Positions 18,953 to 27,001 of a stretch of 64,000 nucleotides of DNA are shown here, piece by piece. The notes under the pieces are model-generated. The model saw only the letters and a program-made list of their open reading frames with translations. It did no database searches and was not told where the DNA came from. The stretch is from Clostridia bacterium (GTDB lineage: Bacteria; Bacillota; Clostridia; Oscillospirales; Acutalibacteraceae), in NCBI GenBank assembly GCA_017531385.1, contig JAFXLD010000002.1:17751-81750 (forward strand), in the 5' to 3' direction. The translations under genes and the position numbers were made by a program. Each line of letters begins with the position of its first letter. Position 1 is the stretch's first letter.

Positions 18953-19579
18953 TTAAAATACAAACATAAATTCAAAAGCTTTGGCTAAAACACTGTCAAT
19001 TATTGACGCAATGATGCAGATTGCTGTTATTAAAGTGCTTTTTTTCAGATAATTTTTGACTATGTTTTCATCCGGCTGTTTTTTTGACAGTGTAACAGCT
19101 AAGATATCTGCTGACATAAATGCCGAGTTGTTGCATGCAAGTAATATTGCAGTATTTGATATAACAGCTCCGGGAAGTACAGTAATTAAATAATAACCAA
19201 TACCACTCATAGAAAACTCTGAAAATAAAAAACCGGAAAAAAAACCGAATCCCAATCCTTTTATTAATATAATAAAAACCGTTAATGGGATTCCGACACA
19301 GCTGAGGCCTGCAAAATTTATTAATAATATGAAAAACAAATTAACAGATACTGAATTAAAAAAAACGGTATATATCTTTTCATCTGATCTCATGATTATA
19401 TAACTGTTGAAAATATCTGAATAATCGCCTATGTAATCAGAAGTATTTTTAAGAGTTCCGGATCCTATTATCATTGCGGCAGCAAACAGAGCAAGAGTTA
19501 TTATCATCCCTTTGACTTCCCTGTCAGATTCGTTTCGTAAACTATTGATTTTTTTGAAATTTATGGCTTTGATAGTCAT
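18953..19579 (-). CDS. spoIIM: stage II sporulation protein M homologue
   Basis: 208 residues with about five hydrophobic helices, matching SpoIIM (DUF95), which with SpoIID and SpoIIP dissolves septal peptidoglycan during forespore engulfment. Family-like stretches include the small-residue segment FSGFLFSEFSM and LITVLPGAVISNTAILLACNN. It lies 5 bases from the end of the convergent Xer recombinase gene and 18 bases after a small membrane protein gene, probably in the yajC transcript. Its presence supports a spore-forming lineage. Confidence 0.8.
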   Translation of the reverse strand: MTIKAINFKKINSLRNESDREVKGMIITLALFAAAMIIGSGTLKNTSDYIGDYSDIFNSYIIMRSDEKIYTVFFNSVSVNLFFILLINFAGLSCVGIPLTVFIILIKGLGFGFFSGFLFSEFSMSGIGYYLITVLPGAVISNTAILLACNNSAFMSADILAVTLSKKQPDENIVKNYLKKSTLITAICIIASIIDSVLAKAFEFMFVF

Positions 19580-19597
19580 TATTTTTCACTCCGTATT

Positions 19598-20005
19598 TTA
19601 TTTTTTCTTTACATAAATAGCGATTATACAGCCAAGAAAACCGGCTACGATAACAACAGGAAAAAGAAGATATATAAAATTAGAAAGTGACACGTTGTTA
19701 AAACACAATAAAACTAAAAACTCAATAATTGCCAATATTGCTGATACAAACATTCCCGAAAACAGAAGTTTTGATGTTTGTAAGAAACATGAAAATACGG
19801 ATCCGAAAATTGCGGATATTCCTGACGAAAGTAAAACAAAAGCAAATAAATATTCCGTTGGTATTGAAATGTTGATAATTATAAATGATGAGATTGTTAA
19901 AATGACAATAAATGTAAATAAACCTGCAAATATTGCTGTTATGAATTTTTTTAAAATACTGCTCTCCTTCTTGATTTTTTTTGTAATCGTATCTGAATAA
20001 GACAT
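19598..20005 (-). CDS. TIGR04086-like four-helix membrane protein
   Basis: 135 residues with four predicted membrane helices, and a Lys-rich N-terminus and C-terminus (IAIYVKKK). Size, topology and position directly downstream of yajC match the TIGR04086 family of unknown function found beside yajC in Clostridia. Its Shine-Dalgarno GGAGGG lies inside the right arm of a hairpin and is separated from the ATG only by a run of T (see the regulatory entry). Confidence 0.72.
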   Translation of the reverse strand: MSYSDTITKKIKKESSILKKFITAIFAGLFTFIVILTISSFIIINISIPTEYLFAFVLLSSGISAIFGSVFSCFLQTSKLLFSGMFVSAILAIIEFLVLLCFNNVSLSNFIYLLFPVVIVAGFLGCIIAIYVKKK

Positions 20006-20044
20006 AAAAAAATCCCTCCATATCTGTTAAAAGATATGAAGGGA
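20006..20044 (-). promoter_or_regulatory. hairpin plus U-run containing the ribosome site of the gene at 19598-20005
   Basis: On the minus strand TCCCTTCATATCT pairs with AGATATGGAGGGA (13 pairs, one G-U) around a short loop, followed by T7 and then the ATG. It has the form of an intrinsic terminator, but its right arm carries the Shine-Dalgarno sequence of the next gene, so it could limit both transcription and translation after yajC. Confidence 0.7.
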
Positions 20045-20075
20045 TAATATTTTTTATTACAAGAAAAATTAACGA

Positions 20076-20489
20076 TTATTCTTCGTCTTCAGATTTCTTT
20101 GAACGTCTGCCTTTGGCTTTTTCTGCTTTTTCAGCTTCTTTTGCAGCAGCCTGAGCAGCTCTTTCAGCCTGAAGTCTGTCTTCTGCTGTATTATTTGTCT
20201 GTATAGCCCAACGAGCAAATTTTATCTTGTTTCTGTCTGCACCTGTTTCAATTACAAGTGAGTCTTCTTTTACAGTAACAACTCTGCCGCAGATACCGCC
20301 GATTGTAGTGATTTCATCACCAATCTGGATAGCATCACGCATTTCCTGTTCTTCTTTCTGCTTTTTCTTCTGGGGTCTGATCATAAGGAAATACATAGCA
20401 CCGAAAAGTCCGGCCATCATAAGAATCATTGTCCATGAATTTCCCTGTGCAGGAGTTGCAGCTTCAAGAAGTTTTAATGTAAAGTCCAT
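20076..20489 (-). CDS. yajC: preprotein translocase subunit YajC
   Basis: 137-residue accessory subunit of the Sec translocase. One N-terminal membrane helix (about 20-38) ends in MIRPQKKKQKEEQ, the family hallmark, followed by a small beta domain (QIGDEITTIGGICGRVVTV) and an Ala/Lys/Glu-rich tail (EKAEKAKGRRSKK). CGGAGG precedes the ATG. Its neighbours tgt and queA are the classic yajC context of many bacteria. Confidence 0.95.
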   Translation of the reverse strand: MDFTLKLLEAATPAQGNSWTMILMMAGLFGAMYFLMIRPQKKKQKEEQEMRDAIQIGDEITTIGGICGRVVTVKEDSLVIETGADRNKIKFARWAIQTNNTAEDRLQAERAAQAAAKEAEKAEKAKGRRSKKSEDEE

Positions 20490-20522
20490 TTTAAGTCCTC
20501 CGATTTAACAATATTGAGTAAT

Positions 20523-20551
20523 ATTATAGTACATTTATTTCATAATTGCAA
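20523..20551 (-). promoter_or_regulatory. promoter of yajC
   Basis: Minus strand TTGCAA (20551-20546), 17-base spacer, TATAAT (20528-20523). Confidence 0.75.
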
Positions 20552-20552
20552 G

Positions 20553-20578
20553 TAAAAAAAAGAATTATTTTATTCTTT
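20553..20578 (-). terminator. intrinsic terminator overlapping the tgt stop codon
   Basis: Minus-strand stem AAAGAAT / ATTCTTT followed by about nine T. The left arm overlaps the last codons and the stop of tgt. The stem is short and A/T-only. Confidence 0.6.
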
Positions 20579-21698
20579 TATCAAGCAAATCAACATATTT
20601 TGAATAAAACTCATCAAAAGTATCATTTTTAAGGTTTTCTCTGATTTTTTCCATAAGCTTATTATAGAAATATAGATTGTGTGTTACGGCAAGTCTTAAT
20701 GCAAGAACTTCTTTTGCTTTAAAAAGATGCCTGAGATAACCCTTTGAATAATTTCGGCAAACAGGACAATCACATTCTTCATCAATTGGTGTATTATCTC
20801 TTTCATATTTTGCATTATTGAGATTGATTATGCCGTGCCATGTGAAAAGATGTCCGTGACGGGCATTACGGCTTGGCATTACGCAGTCAAAAAGATCAAC
20901 TCCCCTTCTGACAGCTTCAAGAATGTTCCCCGGTGTGCCAACCCCCATAAGATATCTGATTTTATCTTTCGGCATATACGGCTCAACAGCAGAAATTATG
21001 CGGTACATATCTTCTTTGGGCTCACCGACAGCAAGCCCACCGATTGCATAACCGTCAAGATCAAGTTCTGCAATTTCTTTCATGTGCTCAATACGAAGAT
21101 CATCAAATGTGCTGCCCTGATTGATGCCAAACAGAAGCTGATTTTTATTGATAGTTTCCGGCAAGGAATTAAGTCGTTGCATCTCGTTTTTACATCTTAT
21201 GAGCCATCTTGTTGTTCTTGCACAGGAGTTTTTAGCATATTCATATGTAGCAGGATTTTCAACACATTCATCAAAAGCCATAGCGATTGTAGATGCGAGA
21301 TGAGACTGAATCTGCATACTTTCTTCAGGACCCATAAAAATGTGTCGTCCGTCAACGTGTGACTGAAAATATACGCCTTCTTCCTTTATTTTTCGCAGTG
21401 AAGAAAGAGAAAAAACCTGAAATCCGCCACTATCAGTCAGAATAGGTCCGTTCCATCCCGTAAACTTATGAAGACCTCCCATTTCATAAACAACATCGTC
21501 ACCTGGACGCACATGAAGATGATATGTATTACAAAGCATCACCTGACAATTAATATTCTCAAGATCAAATGCCGAAAGTCCGCCTTTTATTGCGGCACAG
21601 GTGGCAACATTCATAAATCCGGGAGTTTTTATCGTTCCGTGAACGGTTTTAAACTCACCTAATCTTGCAGTTCCGTTATTTTTAATCAACTTATACAT
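20565..21698 (-). CDS. tgt: tRNA-guanine transglycosylase
   Basis: Exchanges G34 for preQ1 in GUN anticodons, a step of queuosine synthesis. 377 residues, typical. Motifs: LTDSGGFQVFSL (catalytic Asp), GINQGSTFDDLR, GGLAVGEP, the nucleophile region LFDCVMPSRNARHG, and zinc ligands CDCPVC with a downstream His. It is transcribed after queA with a 10-base gap. Confidence 0.96.
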   Translation of the reverse strand: MYKLIKNNGTARLGEFKTVHGTIKTPGFMNVATCAAIKGGLSAFDLENINCQVMLCNTYHLHVRPGDDVVYEMGGLHKFTGWNGPILTDSGGFQVFSLSSLRKIKEEGVYFQSHVDGRHIFMGPEESMQIQSHLASTIAMAFDECVENPATYEYAKNSCARTTRWLIRCKNEMQRLNSLPETINKNQLLFGINQGSTFDDLRIEHMKEIAELDLDGYAIGGLAVGEPKEDMYRIISAVEPYMPKDKIRYLMGVGTPGNILEAVRRGVDLFDCVMPSRNARHGHLFTWHGIINLNNAKYERDNTPIDEECDCPVCRNYSKGYLRHLFKAKEVLALRLAVTHNLYFYNKLMEKIRENLKNDTFDEFYSKYVDLLDKRIK

Positions 21699-21708
21699 AA
21701 AAGACCTC

Positions 21709-22734
21709 TTAAATAATTATCATTGAATCTCCGAAGCTGAAAAATCTGTATTTTTCAGTAATTGCTGTATTGTATGCATTCAGAACATTTTCTCTTCCCG
21801 CAAAAGCAGAAACAAGCATAATGAGTGTGCTTTCAGGAAGATGGAAATTAGTGACAAGTCCGTCAATACATCTAAACTTGTAACCGGGATAAATAAATAT
21901 ATTTGTAGAAGCATCACATTCTGAAAGATTTCCGTTTTCATCAGATGCAGATTCAAGCGTACGACATGAAGTTGTACCGACAGCGATGATTCTTCCACCG
22001 TTTTCCTTTGTCTTATTAATCTTTACTGCTGTTTCAGCAGGGACATAATAATGCTCAGAGTGCATTTCGTGATCTTCGATATTTTCAACCTTTACAGGTC
22101 TGAAAGTACCGATACCTACATGTAATGTTACATATGCAACAGTTACACCTTTTTCTTCAATTTTCTTTAAAAGTTCAGGTGTAAAATGAAGACCGGCAGT
22201 CGGTGCAGCGGCAGAACCGAGCTCTTTTGCATAAACAGTCTGATATCTTTCTCTGTCCTTGAGCTCATGGGTAATGTAGTGAGGCAACGGCATTTCACCG
22301 ATTCTGTCAAGAACTTCGTAAATATTTGAAGCTTCATAAAAAAATTTTGCAACTCTGTTTCCGTTTTCAAGAACTTCAAGAACTTCAGCTTTAAGAATTC
22401 CGTCACCGAAACTGAAAGTGTCACCTGTTCGGGCTTTTCTGCCGGGACCTGTTATGCATTCCCATTTGTCGTCACCGAGATTATTAAGCATCAGAAATTC
22501 AACCCTTGCACCGGTTGGTTTGATACCGTATAATCTTGCAGGGATAACTTTTGTATTATTAAGAACAAGGCAATCACCTTGCTTAAAATAATCAAGCACA
22601 TCATAAAAATTCCTATGTTCAATATCACCCGAAAAACGGTCAAGATGAAGTAATTTTGATTTATCTCTGTCCGGAATGGGGTCTTGTGCTATCAATTCTT
22701 TAGGTAAATCGAAATAAAATTGAGATTTTTTCAT
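21709..22734 (-). CDS. queA: S-adenosylmethionine:tRNA ribosyltransferase-isomerase
   Basis: Transfers and isomerises the ribosyl moiety of SAM onto preQ1-tRNA, giving epoxyqueuosine. 341 residues. Motifs: [21 protein letters not shown] at the N-terminus, [46 protein letters not shown] and [12 protein letters not shown]. It is the first gene of the queA-tgt pair. No preQ1 riboswitch is visible upstream. Confidence 0.96.
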   Translation of the reverse strand: MKKSQFYFDLPKELIAQDPIPDRDKSKLLHLDRFSGDIEHRNFYDVLDYFKQGDCLVLNNTKVIPARLYGIKPTGARVEFLMLNNLGDDKWECITGPGRKARTGDTFSFGDGILKAEVLEVLENGNRVAKFFYEASNIYEVLDRIGEMPLPHYITHELKDRERYQTVYAKELGSAAAPTAGLHFTPELLKKIEEKGVTVAYVTLHVGIGTFRPVKVENIEDHEMHSEHYYVPAETAVKINKTKENGGRIIAVGTTSCRTLESASDENGNLSECDASTNIFIYPGYKFRCIDGLVTNFHLPESTLIMLVSAFAGRENVLNAYNTAITEKYRFFSFGDSMIII

Positions 22735-22772
22735 TAAAATTGCACCAATTTTCTAAAATTCTTTTATTTAAG

Positions 22773-22816
22773 TTGACACTTTAAGTTAATAGTGATAATA
22801 TAATATATATTATATT
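22773..22816 (+). promoter_or_regulatory. asd promoter region with a 20-base palindrome
   Basis: TTGACA at 22773-22778. TAATAT begins 17 bases later (22796-22801), and a TATAAT at 22799-22804 overlaps it. The -10 is covered by a perfect 20-base A/T palindrome at 22797-22816, a possible operator. There is no lysine riboswitch in this short leader. Confidence 0.6.
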
Positions 22817-22907
22817 GTGTATAAGTTATTTGCAAAACACATTATATTGCAAAATCGACACAATTACAATAGTAAAATGAAATTTCTTTTATACGGAGGA
22901 AAAATTG

Positions 22908-23999
22908 ATGAAGAAATATAAAGTTGGTATTATCGGTGCCACAGGCATGGTAGGTCAGAGATTTGTTACACTTCTCGCAGACCACCCCTGGTACGATATT
23001 GAAGTTCTTGCTGCAAGTCCACGTTCAGCAGGTAAGACTTATGAAGAAGCTCTCGGCGGCAGATGGGTAATGAAGGCGGAACTTCCCGAAAACCTCAAGT
23101 CAAAGATTATTCTTGATGCAACTGCAGATATTGAAAAAATCGCAGGTCTTGTTGACTTCGTTTTCTGTGCAGTTGATATGAAGAAGGACGAAATCAAGGC
23201 TCTTGAAGAAGCTTATGCAAAAGCTGAGTGTCCCGTTGTTTCAAACAACTCTGCACACAGATTTACTGATGATGTTCCTATGATTATTCCCGAAATCAAT
23301 AATAATCATCTTGAAATTATCGAATCTCAGAAAAAGAGACTCGGCACAAAGCGAGGATTTATTGCAGTTAAATCAAACTGCTCACTTCAGAGCTATGTTC
23401 CCGCTCTTTATCCTCTTGATGAAAAGTTCGGTGTAAAAGATGTTCTTGTTTGTACATATCAGGCAATTTCAGGTGCAGGTAAGACATTTGACAGATGGCC
23501 CGAAATGGTTGACAATGTAATTCCTTACATCGGCGGCGAAGAAGAAAAGAGTGAAAAAGAACCTCTTAAAATCTGGGGTACAATTGAAAACGGTAAAATC
23601 GTTCCCGCTTCAAAGCCCTACTTCACAGCACAGTGTCTGAGAGTTCCTGTTTCAGACGGTCACATGGCTGCTTGCTTTGTACGTTTTGAGAAGAAGCCCA
23701 CAAAGGAAGAAATTCTCGAAGTATGGCAGAACTTCAAGGGCAGACCTCAGGAACTTGAACTTCCTCACGCACCCAAGCAGTTCCTCAATTACTATACAGA
23801 AGATAATATGCCTCAGACAAAAATCAACAGAGAGCTTGAAGGCGGTATGGCTATTTCAACAGGCCGTCTGAGAGAAGATACTCAGTATGATTACAAGTTT
23901 GTATGTATTTCACACAACACTCTCAGAGGTGCAGCAGGTGGTGCAGTTCTTCTTGCTGAACTTCTTTGCGCAGAAGGTTACATTGAACCCAAGTGCTGA
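22908..23999 (+). CDS. asd: aspartate-semialdehyde dehydrogenase
   Basis: Reduces aspartyl phosphate to aspartate semialdehyde with NADPH, the entry to lysine, threonine and methionine. 363 residues, the longer archaeal/fungal-like branch found in Clostridia. Motifs: GATGMVGQRFVTLL (nucleotide binding), the active Cys158 in KSNCSLQSYVPAL, and QAISGAGKTFDRWPEM. ATG 22908 has CGGAGGA 7 bases upstream; the TTG one codon earlier is not needed. First gene of asd-dapA-dapB. Confidence 0.95.
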   Translation: MKKYKVGIIGATGMVGQRFVTLLADHPWYDIEVLAASPRSAGKTYEEALGGRWVMKAELPENLKSKIILDATADIEKIAGLVDFVFCAVDMKKDEIKALEEAYAKAECPVVSNNSAHRFTDDVPMIIPEINNNHLEIIESQKKRLGTKRGFIAVKSNCSLQSYVPALYPLDEKFGVKDVLVCTYQAISGAGKTFDRWPEMVDNVIPYIGGEEEKSEKEPLKIWGTIENGKIVPASKPYFTAQCLRVPVSDGHMAACFVRFEKKPTKEEILEVWQNFKGRPQELELPHAPKQFLNYYTEDNMPQTKINRELEGGMAISTGRLREDTQYDYKFVCISHNTLRGAAGGAVLLAELLCAEGYIEPKC

Positions 24000-24024
24000 T
24001 ATTTCATAAAAGGAGATTCTCTAT

Positions 24025-24921
24025 ATGAAAAAGAAAGTTATTTTTGAAGGCTCTGCTATTGCGATTATCACTCCTTTTACAGATGACCTCAAGAAAATTG
24101 ATTTTGACACTTTTGAAAAAATCATAAATGACCAGATCGACAACGGCACCGATGCTATTGTTGTCTGCGGCACAACAGGCGAAGGCTCAACCCTTTCTCA
24201 TGCTGAACATACAGAAGCTATCAGATTCTGTGTTGATGTTGTAAATAAGAGAGTTCCCGTTATTGCAGGTACAGGTTCAAATGACACATTCTATGCTGTT
24301 GAACTTTCAAACGAAGCTGAAAAGTATGGCGTTGACGGTCTTCTTATGGTAACACCTTACTATAACAAGACTTCTCAGTCAGGTCTTATCGAACATTATA
24401 ATTATATTGCAGACAGAGTTTCTGCTCCTATTATCCTTTATAATGTTCCGAGCAGAACAGGTATGTCAATCAAGCCCGAAACATATGTTGAGCTTGCAAA
24501 ACATGAAAGAATCGTTGCAACAAAGGAAGCTTGCGGTGATATTTCTCTTATTCAGCAGACAGCAGCTCTTTGCGGTGACAGCCTTACAATTTATTCAGGT
24601 AATGATGATCAGATTCTTCCCGTCATGGCTCTTGGCGGTAAGGGTGTTATCTCAGTGCTTTCACATGTTGCACCACGAGTTGCTCATGATATTGCAAGAA
24701 AATATCTTGACGGCGATGTTATCGGTTCAAGAGATCTTCAGCTTAAATATCTTGACCTTTGCAATGCTCTTTTCTGTGATGTTAACCCTATTCCTGTAAA
24801 AGAAGCTATGAATATGTGTGGCTGGAATGTAGGCAGATGCAGAATGCCTCTCGGTCAGATGAACGATGCAACAAAAGCAGTGCTTTACAATGCACTTGCA
24901 AAGCACGGTCTTGCAAAATAA
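24025..24921 (+). CDS. dapA: 4-hydroxy-tetrahydrodipicolinate synthase
   Basis: Condenses aspartate semialdehyde with pyruvate, the first committed step to diaminopimelate and lysine. 298 residues, TIM barrel. Motifs: CGTTGEGSTLSHAEH, the Tyr of ILYNVPSRTG, and the Schiff-base Lys167 in VATKEACGD. AAAGGAG precedes the ATG. It lies 25 bases after asd and is followed by dapB. Confidence 0.96.
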   Translation: MKKKVIFEGSAIAIITPFTDDLKKIDFDTFEKIINDQIDNGTDAIVVCGTTGEGSTLSHAEHTEAIRFCVDVVNKRVPVIAGTGSNDTFYAVELSNEAEKYGVDGLLMVTPYYNKTSQSGLIEHYNYIADRVSAPIILYNVPSRTGMSIKPETYVELAKHERIVATKEACGDISLIQQTAALCGDSLTIYSGNDDQILPVMALGGKGVISVLSHVAPRVAHDIARKYLDGDVIGSRDLQLKYLDLCNALFCDVNPIPVKEAMNMCGWNVGRCRMPLGQMNDATKAVLYNALAKHGLAK

Positions 24922-24926
24922 AAATT

Positions 24927-24950
24927 AAGGTCGGGTTTTATACCCGACTT
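24927..24950 (+). terminator. intercistronic hairpin between dapA and dapB
   Basis: AAGGTCGGGT / ACCCGACTT stem with a short loop. Only a weak T-rich tail follows, so it may be a partial terminator or a 3'-end-stabilising hairpin that lowers dapB expression relative to dapA. Confidence 0.6.
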
Positions 24951-24974
24951 TGTTATATAAAGGAAGTTATAATA

Positions 24975-25730
24975 ATGACAAAAGTTATATTAAGCGGTTG
25001 CTCTGGTAAAATGGGAAATGCCGTTACAATGGCAGTAAAAAACAGAGATGATGTAAAAATCGTTGCAGGTGTGGATATATTTGAAAATGATTCACTTCCC
25101 TATCCTGTTTTTTCATCATTTTCAGAAGTTCCCTGTGAAGCAGATGTAATTATCGATTTCTCAAATCCCTCTGCTCTTTCAGATATACTTGAATTTTCTG
25201 AATCAAAAAAAATTCCTGCTGTTCTCTGTGCAACAGGTTATACTGCAGAACAGAACAAAATGATTGAAGATGCTTCCGGCCAAATTGCAATGTTCCGTTC
25301 AGGTAATATGTCACTCGGCATCAATCTTATCTCTGAACTTGCAAAAACAGCAGCAAAGATTCTCGGCGATTCATTTGATGTTGAAATTGTTGAAGCGCAT
25401 CACAATCTCAAGCTCGATGCTCCCAGCGGAACTGCACTTATGCTTGAAAAAGCAGTTGAAGAGGGACTTGATTATGAGCCTGAGCTTGTATATGACAGAC
25501 ATGACCGTTCTCAGAAGCGTGATAAGCACGAAATCGGAATGCACTCAATCAGAGGCGGCACGATCGTCGGTGAACATGAAGTGATTTTTGCAGGTAATGA
25601 TGAAATCATCAAAATAAGCCACACGGCGCTCTCTAAGAATGTTTTTGCTGTGGGGGCAGTCAATGCCGCAATCTATATGAAAGACAAGACAACAGGCATG
25701 TATAACATGTCAGATGTAATTAACGGATAA
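24975..25730 (+). CDS. dapB: 4-hydroxy-tetrahydrodipicolinate reductase
   Basis: NAD(P)H-dependent reductase of the lysine/diaminopimelate pathway, 251 residues. Motifs: SGCSGKMGNAV (dinucleotide binding), CATGYTAEQ, FRSGNMSLGINL, and the catalytic EAHHNLKLDAPSGTAL. The start is ATG 24975 with AGGAAG upstream; the frame is open further upstream into dapA but has no ribosome site there. It follows dapA across a hairpin. Confidence 0.95.
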   Translation: MTKVILSGCSGKMGNAVTMAVKNRDDVKIVAGVDIFENDSLPYPVFSSFSEVPCEADVIIDFSNPSALSDILEFSESKKIPAVLCATGYTAEQNKMIEDASGQIAMFRSGNMSLGINLISELAKTAAKILGDSFDVEIVEAHHNLKLDAPSGTALMLEKAVEEGLDYEPELVYDRHDRSQKRDKHEIGMHSIRGGTIVGEHEVIFAGNDEIIKISHTALSKNVFAVGAVNAAIYMKDKTTGMYNMSDVING

Positions 25731-25736
25731 TTTTTC

Positions 25737-25766
25737 AAAACTGTCTCTTTATGAGGCAGTTTTTTC
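25737..25766 (+). terminator. terminator after dapB
   Basis: AAAACTGTCTC / GAGGCAGTTTT hairpin with a short loop, followed by T6. Confidence 0.85.
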
Positions 25767-25801
25767 ACTATCATAGTTAAAAAATATCAATTTATGAGTA
25801 G

Positions 25802-25830
25802 TTGAATTGTTTTGTAATTCAATTTATAAT
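25802..25830 (+). promoter_or_regulatory. promoter with overlapping inverted repeat, upstream of XRE regulator
   Basis: TTGAAT (25802-25807), 17-base spacer, TATAAT (25825-25830). TTGAATT (25802-25808) and AATTCAA (25816-25822) form a perfect 7-7-7 inverted repeat over the -35 and spacer, a plausible operator for autoregulation. Confidence 0.65.
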
Positions 25831-25874
25831 CATAATCAGAAGTGCGCTCTTCAATATACTACGGAGATGATTAT

Positions 25875-26966
25875 ATGAAACTCAGAACAGGTGAAAATAT
25901 TAAAAAATTCAGAAAAGAAAAAGACATTACACAGGAACAGTTTGCTGAAATGCTTTGTGTTTCGTGTCAGTCTGTATCAAGATGGGAATCGGGTGTGTGT
26001 TACCCTGATATCGAATTACTTCCCAGTATTGCGAAAATCCTCGGTGTTTCCGTCGATTTTCTTCTTGGTGTGAATGAATTGACTGAAAATGAAGATGTTG
26101 AAAGGTATCTTGAAAGATTTCAGAATGCAATCAGTCAGGGAAAAATCAATGAATGTATTGAAATTGCCCGTGAAGGAGTAAGTGAATATCCTAATAATTA
26201 TGTTCTTCTTGATAAACTGATGTACGCACTTTTTGTTTCGGGTGATGATGACGGTAACATTCCCGAATGGAAAGAAAATATGGAAAAGTATGATGCTGAA
26301 ATAACAGCACTCGGCGAAAGGATAATGAAATATTGTCCTGACCTGAATATCCGTCTTGAAGCAACATCAAGACTCGCATTTAATCACTGTTTACAAGGCA
26401 GAAAAGAAATTGGCAGAAAAATATTTGAAACATTACCTCCGATGGAATATAGCAGAGAAAGTCAAATTTGGTGGGCTCTTGAAGAGGATGAAAAATTGTC
26501 TTTTTTACAAAAAGCAATTCATAACAGTTATTATTCACTTTCATCATACTTATATTTACTTGCTAATTCAGGTGTTGTTAATGATGATACTGAATTAAAG
26601 GTTCTTATCAAGCGTATCGAACTTGATAAAATAATTTTTGACGGCAACAGACCGAAAAACAATTGGGGGGATGCTAATAATGATTTTAATATTGCAAAAA
26701 GATATATTGCACTCGGAGAAAAAGAAAACTGTTTCAAACATCTGAAACTTGCTATAAAAGAGGCTATTGATTTTGATAACAGACCCGATGAACAAAAATT
26801 CTGTTCATTGCTTGTAGGTGAAGTTTTTGAACGAAAAACAGACTTTGAAACATCAGATACTCGCCCTCTTTGTGAAATTCTACGTGACAAATGGCTGATT
26901 CATGATGAATTTGATTCCGTCAGAGCTTCTGATGAGTTCAAAGAAATTATCAAATCATTAAGTTAA
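25875..26966 (+). CDS. XRE-family transcriptional regulator with helical repeat C-terminal domain
   Basis: 363 residues. The N-terminal HTH_3 domain (about 5-60) reads IKKFRKEKDITQEQFAEMLC, then VSRWESGVCYPDIELLPSIA and LGVSVDFLLG. The rest is alpha-helical and resembles TPR-like repeats, perhaps a peptide or ligand sensor. The start is ATG 25875 with CGGAGA upstream, rather than the ATG 11 codons earlier. It is monocistronic, with a terminator directly downstream. Target genes unknown; the inverted repeat in its own promoter suggests self-repression. Confidence 0.82.
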   Translation: MKLRTGENIKKFRKEKDITQEQFAEMLCVSCQSVSRWESGVCYPDIELLPSIAKILGVSVDFLLGVNELTENEDVERYLERFQNAISQGKINECIEIAREGVSEYPNNYVLLDKLMYALFVSGDDDGNIPEWKENMEKYDAEITALGERIMKYCPDLNIRLEATSRLAFNHCLQGRKEIGRKIFETLPPMEYSRESQIWWALEEDEKLSFLQKAIHNSYYSLSSYLYLLANSGVVNDDTELKVLIKRIELDKIIFDGNRPKNNWGDANNDFNIAKRYIALGEKENCFKHLKLAIKEAIDFDNRPDEQKFCSLLVGEVFERKTDFETSDTRPLCEILRDKWLIHDEFDSVRASDEFKEIIKSLS

Positions 26967-26968
26967 AG

Positions 26969-27001
26969 AAAAAGGTGTCGGAAACGACACCTTTTGTTAT
27001 T
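26969..27001. terminator. bidirectional terminator
   Basis: AAAGGTGTCG-GAAA-CGACACCTTT hairpin with a tetraloop. T-rich flanks on both strands serve the XRE gene and the convergent serine dehydratase gene. Confidence 0.88.
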
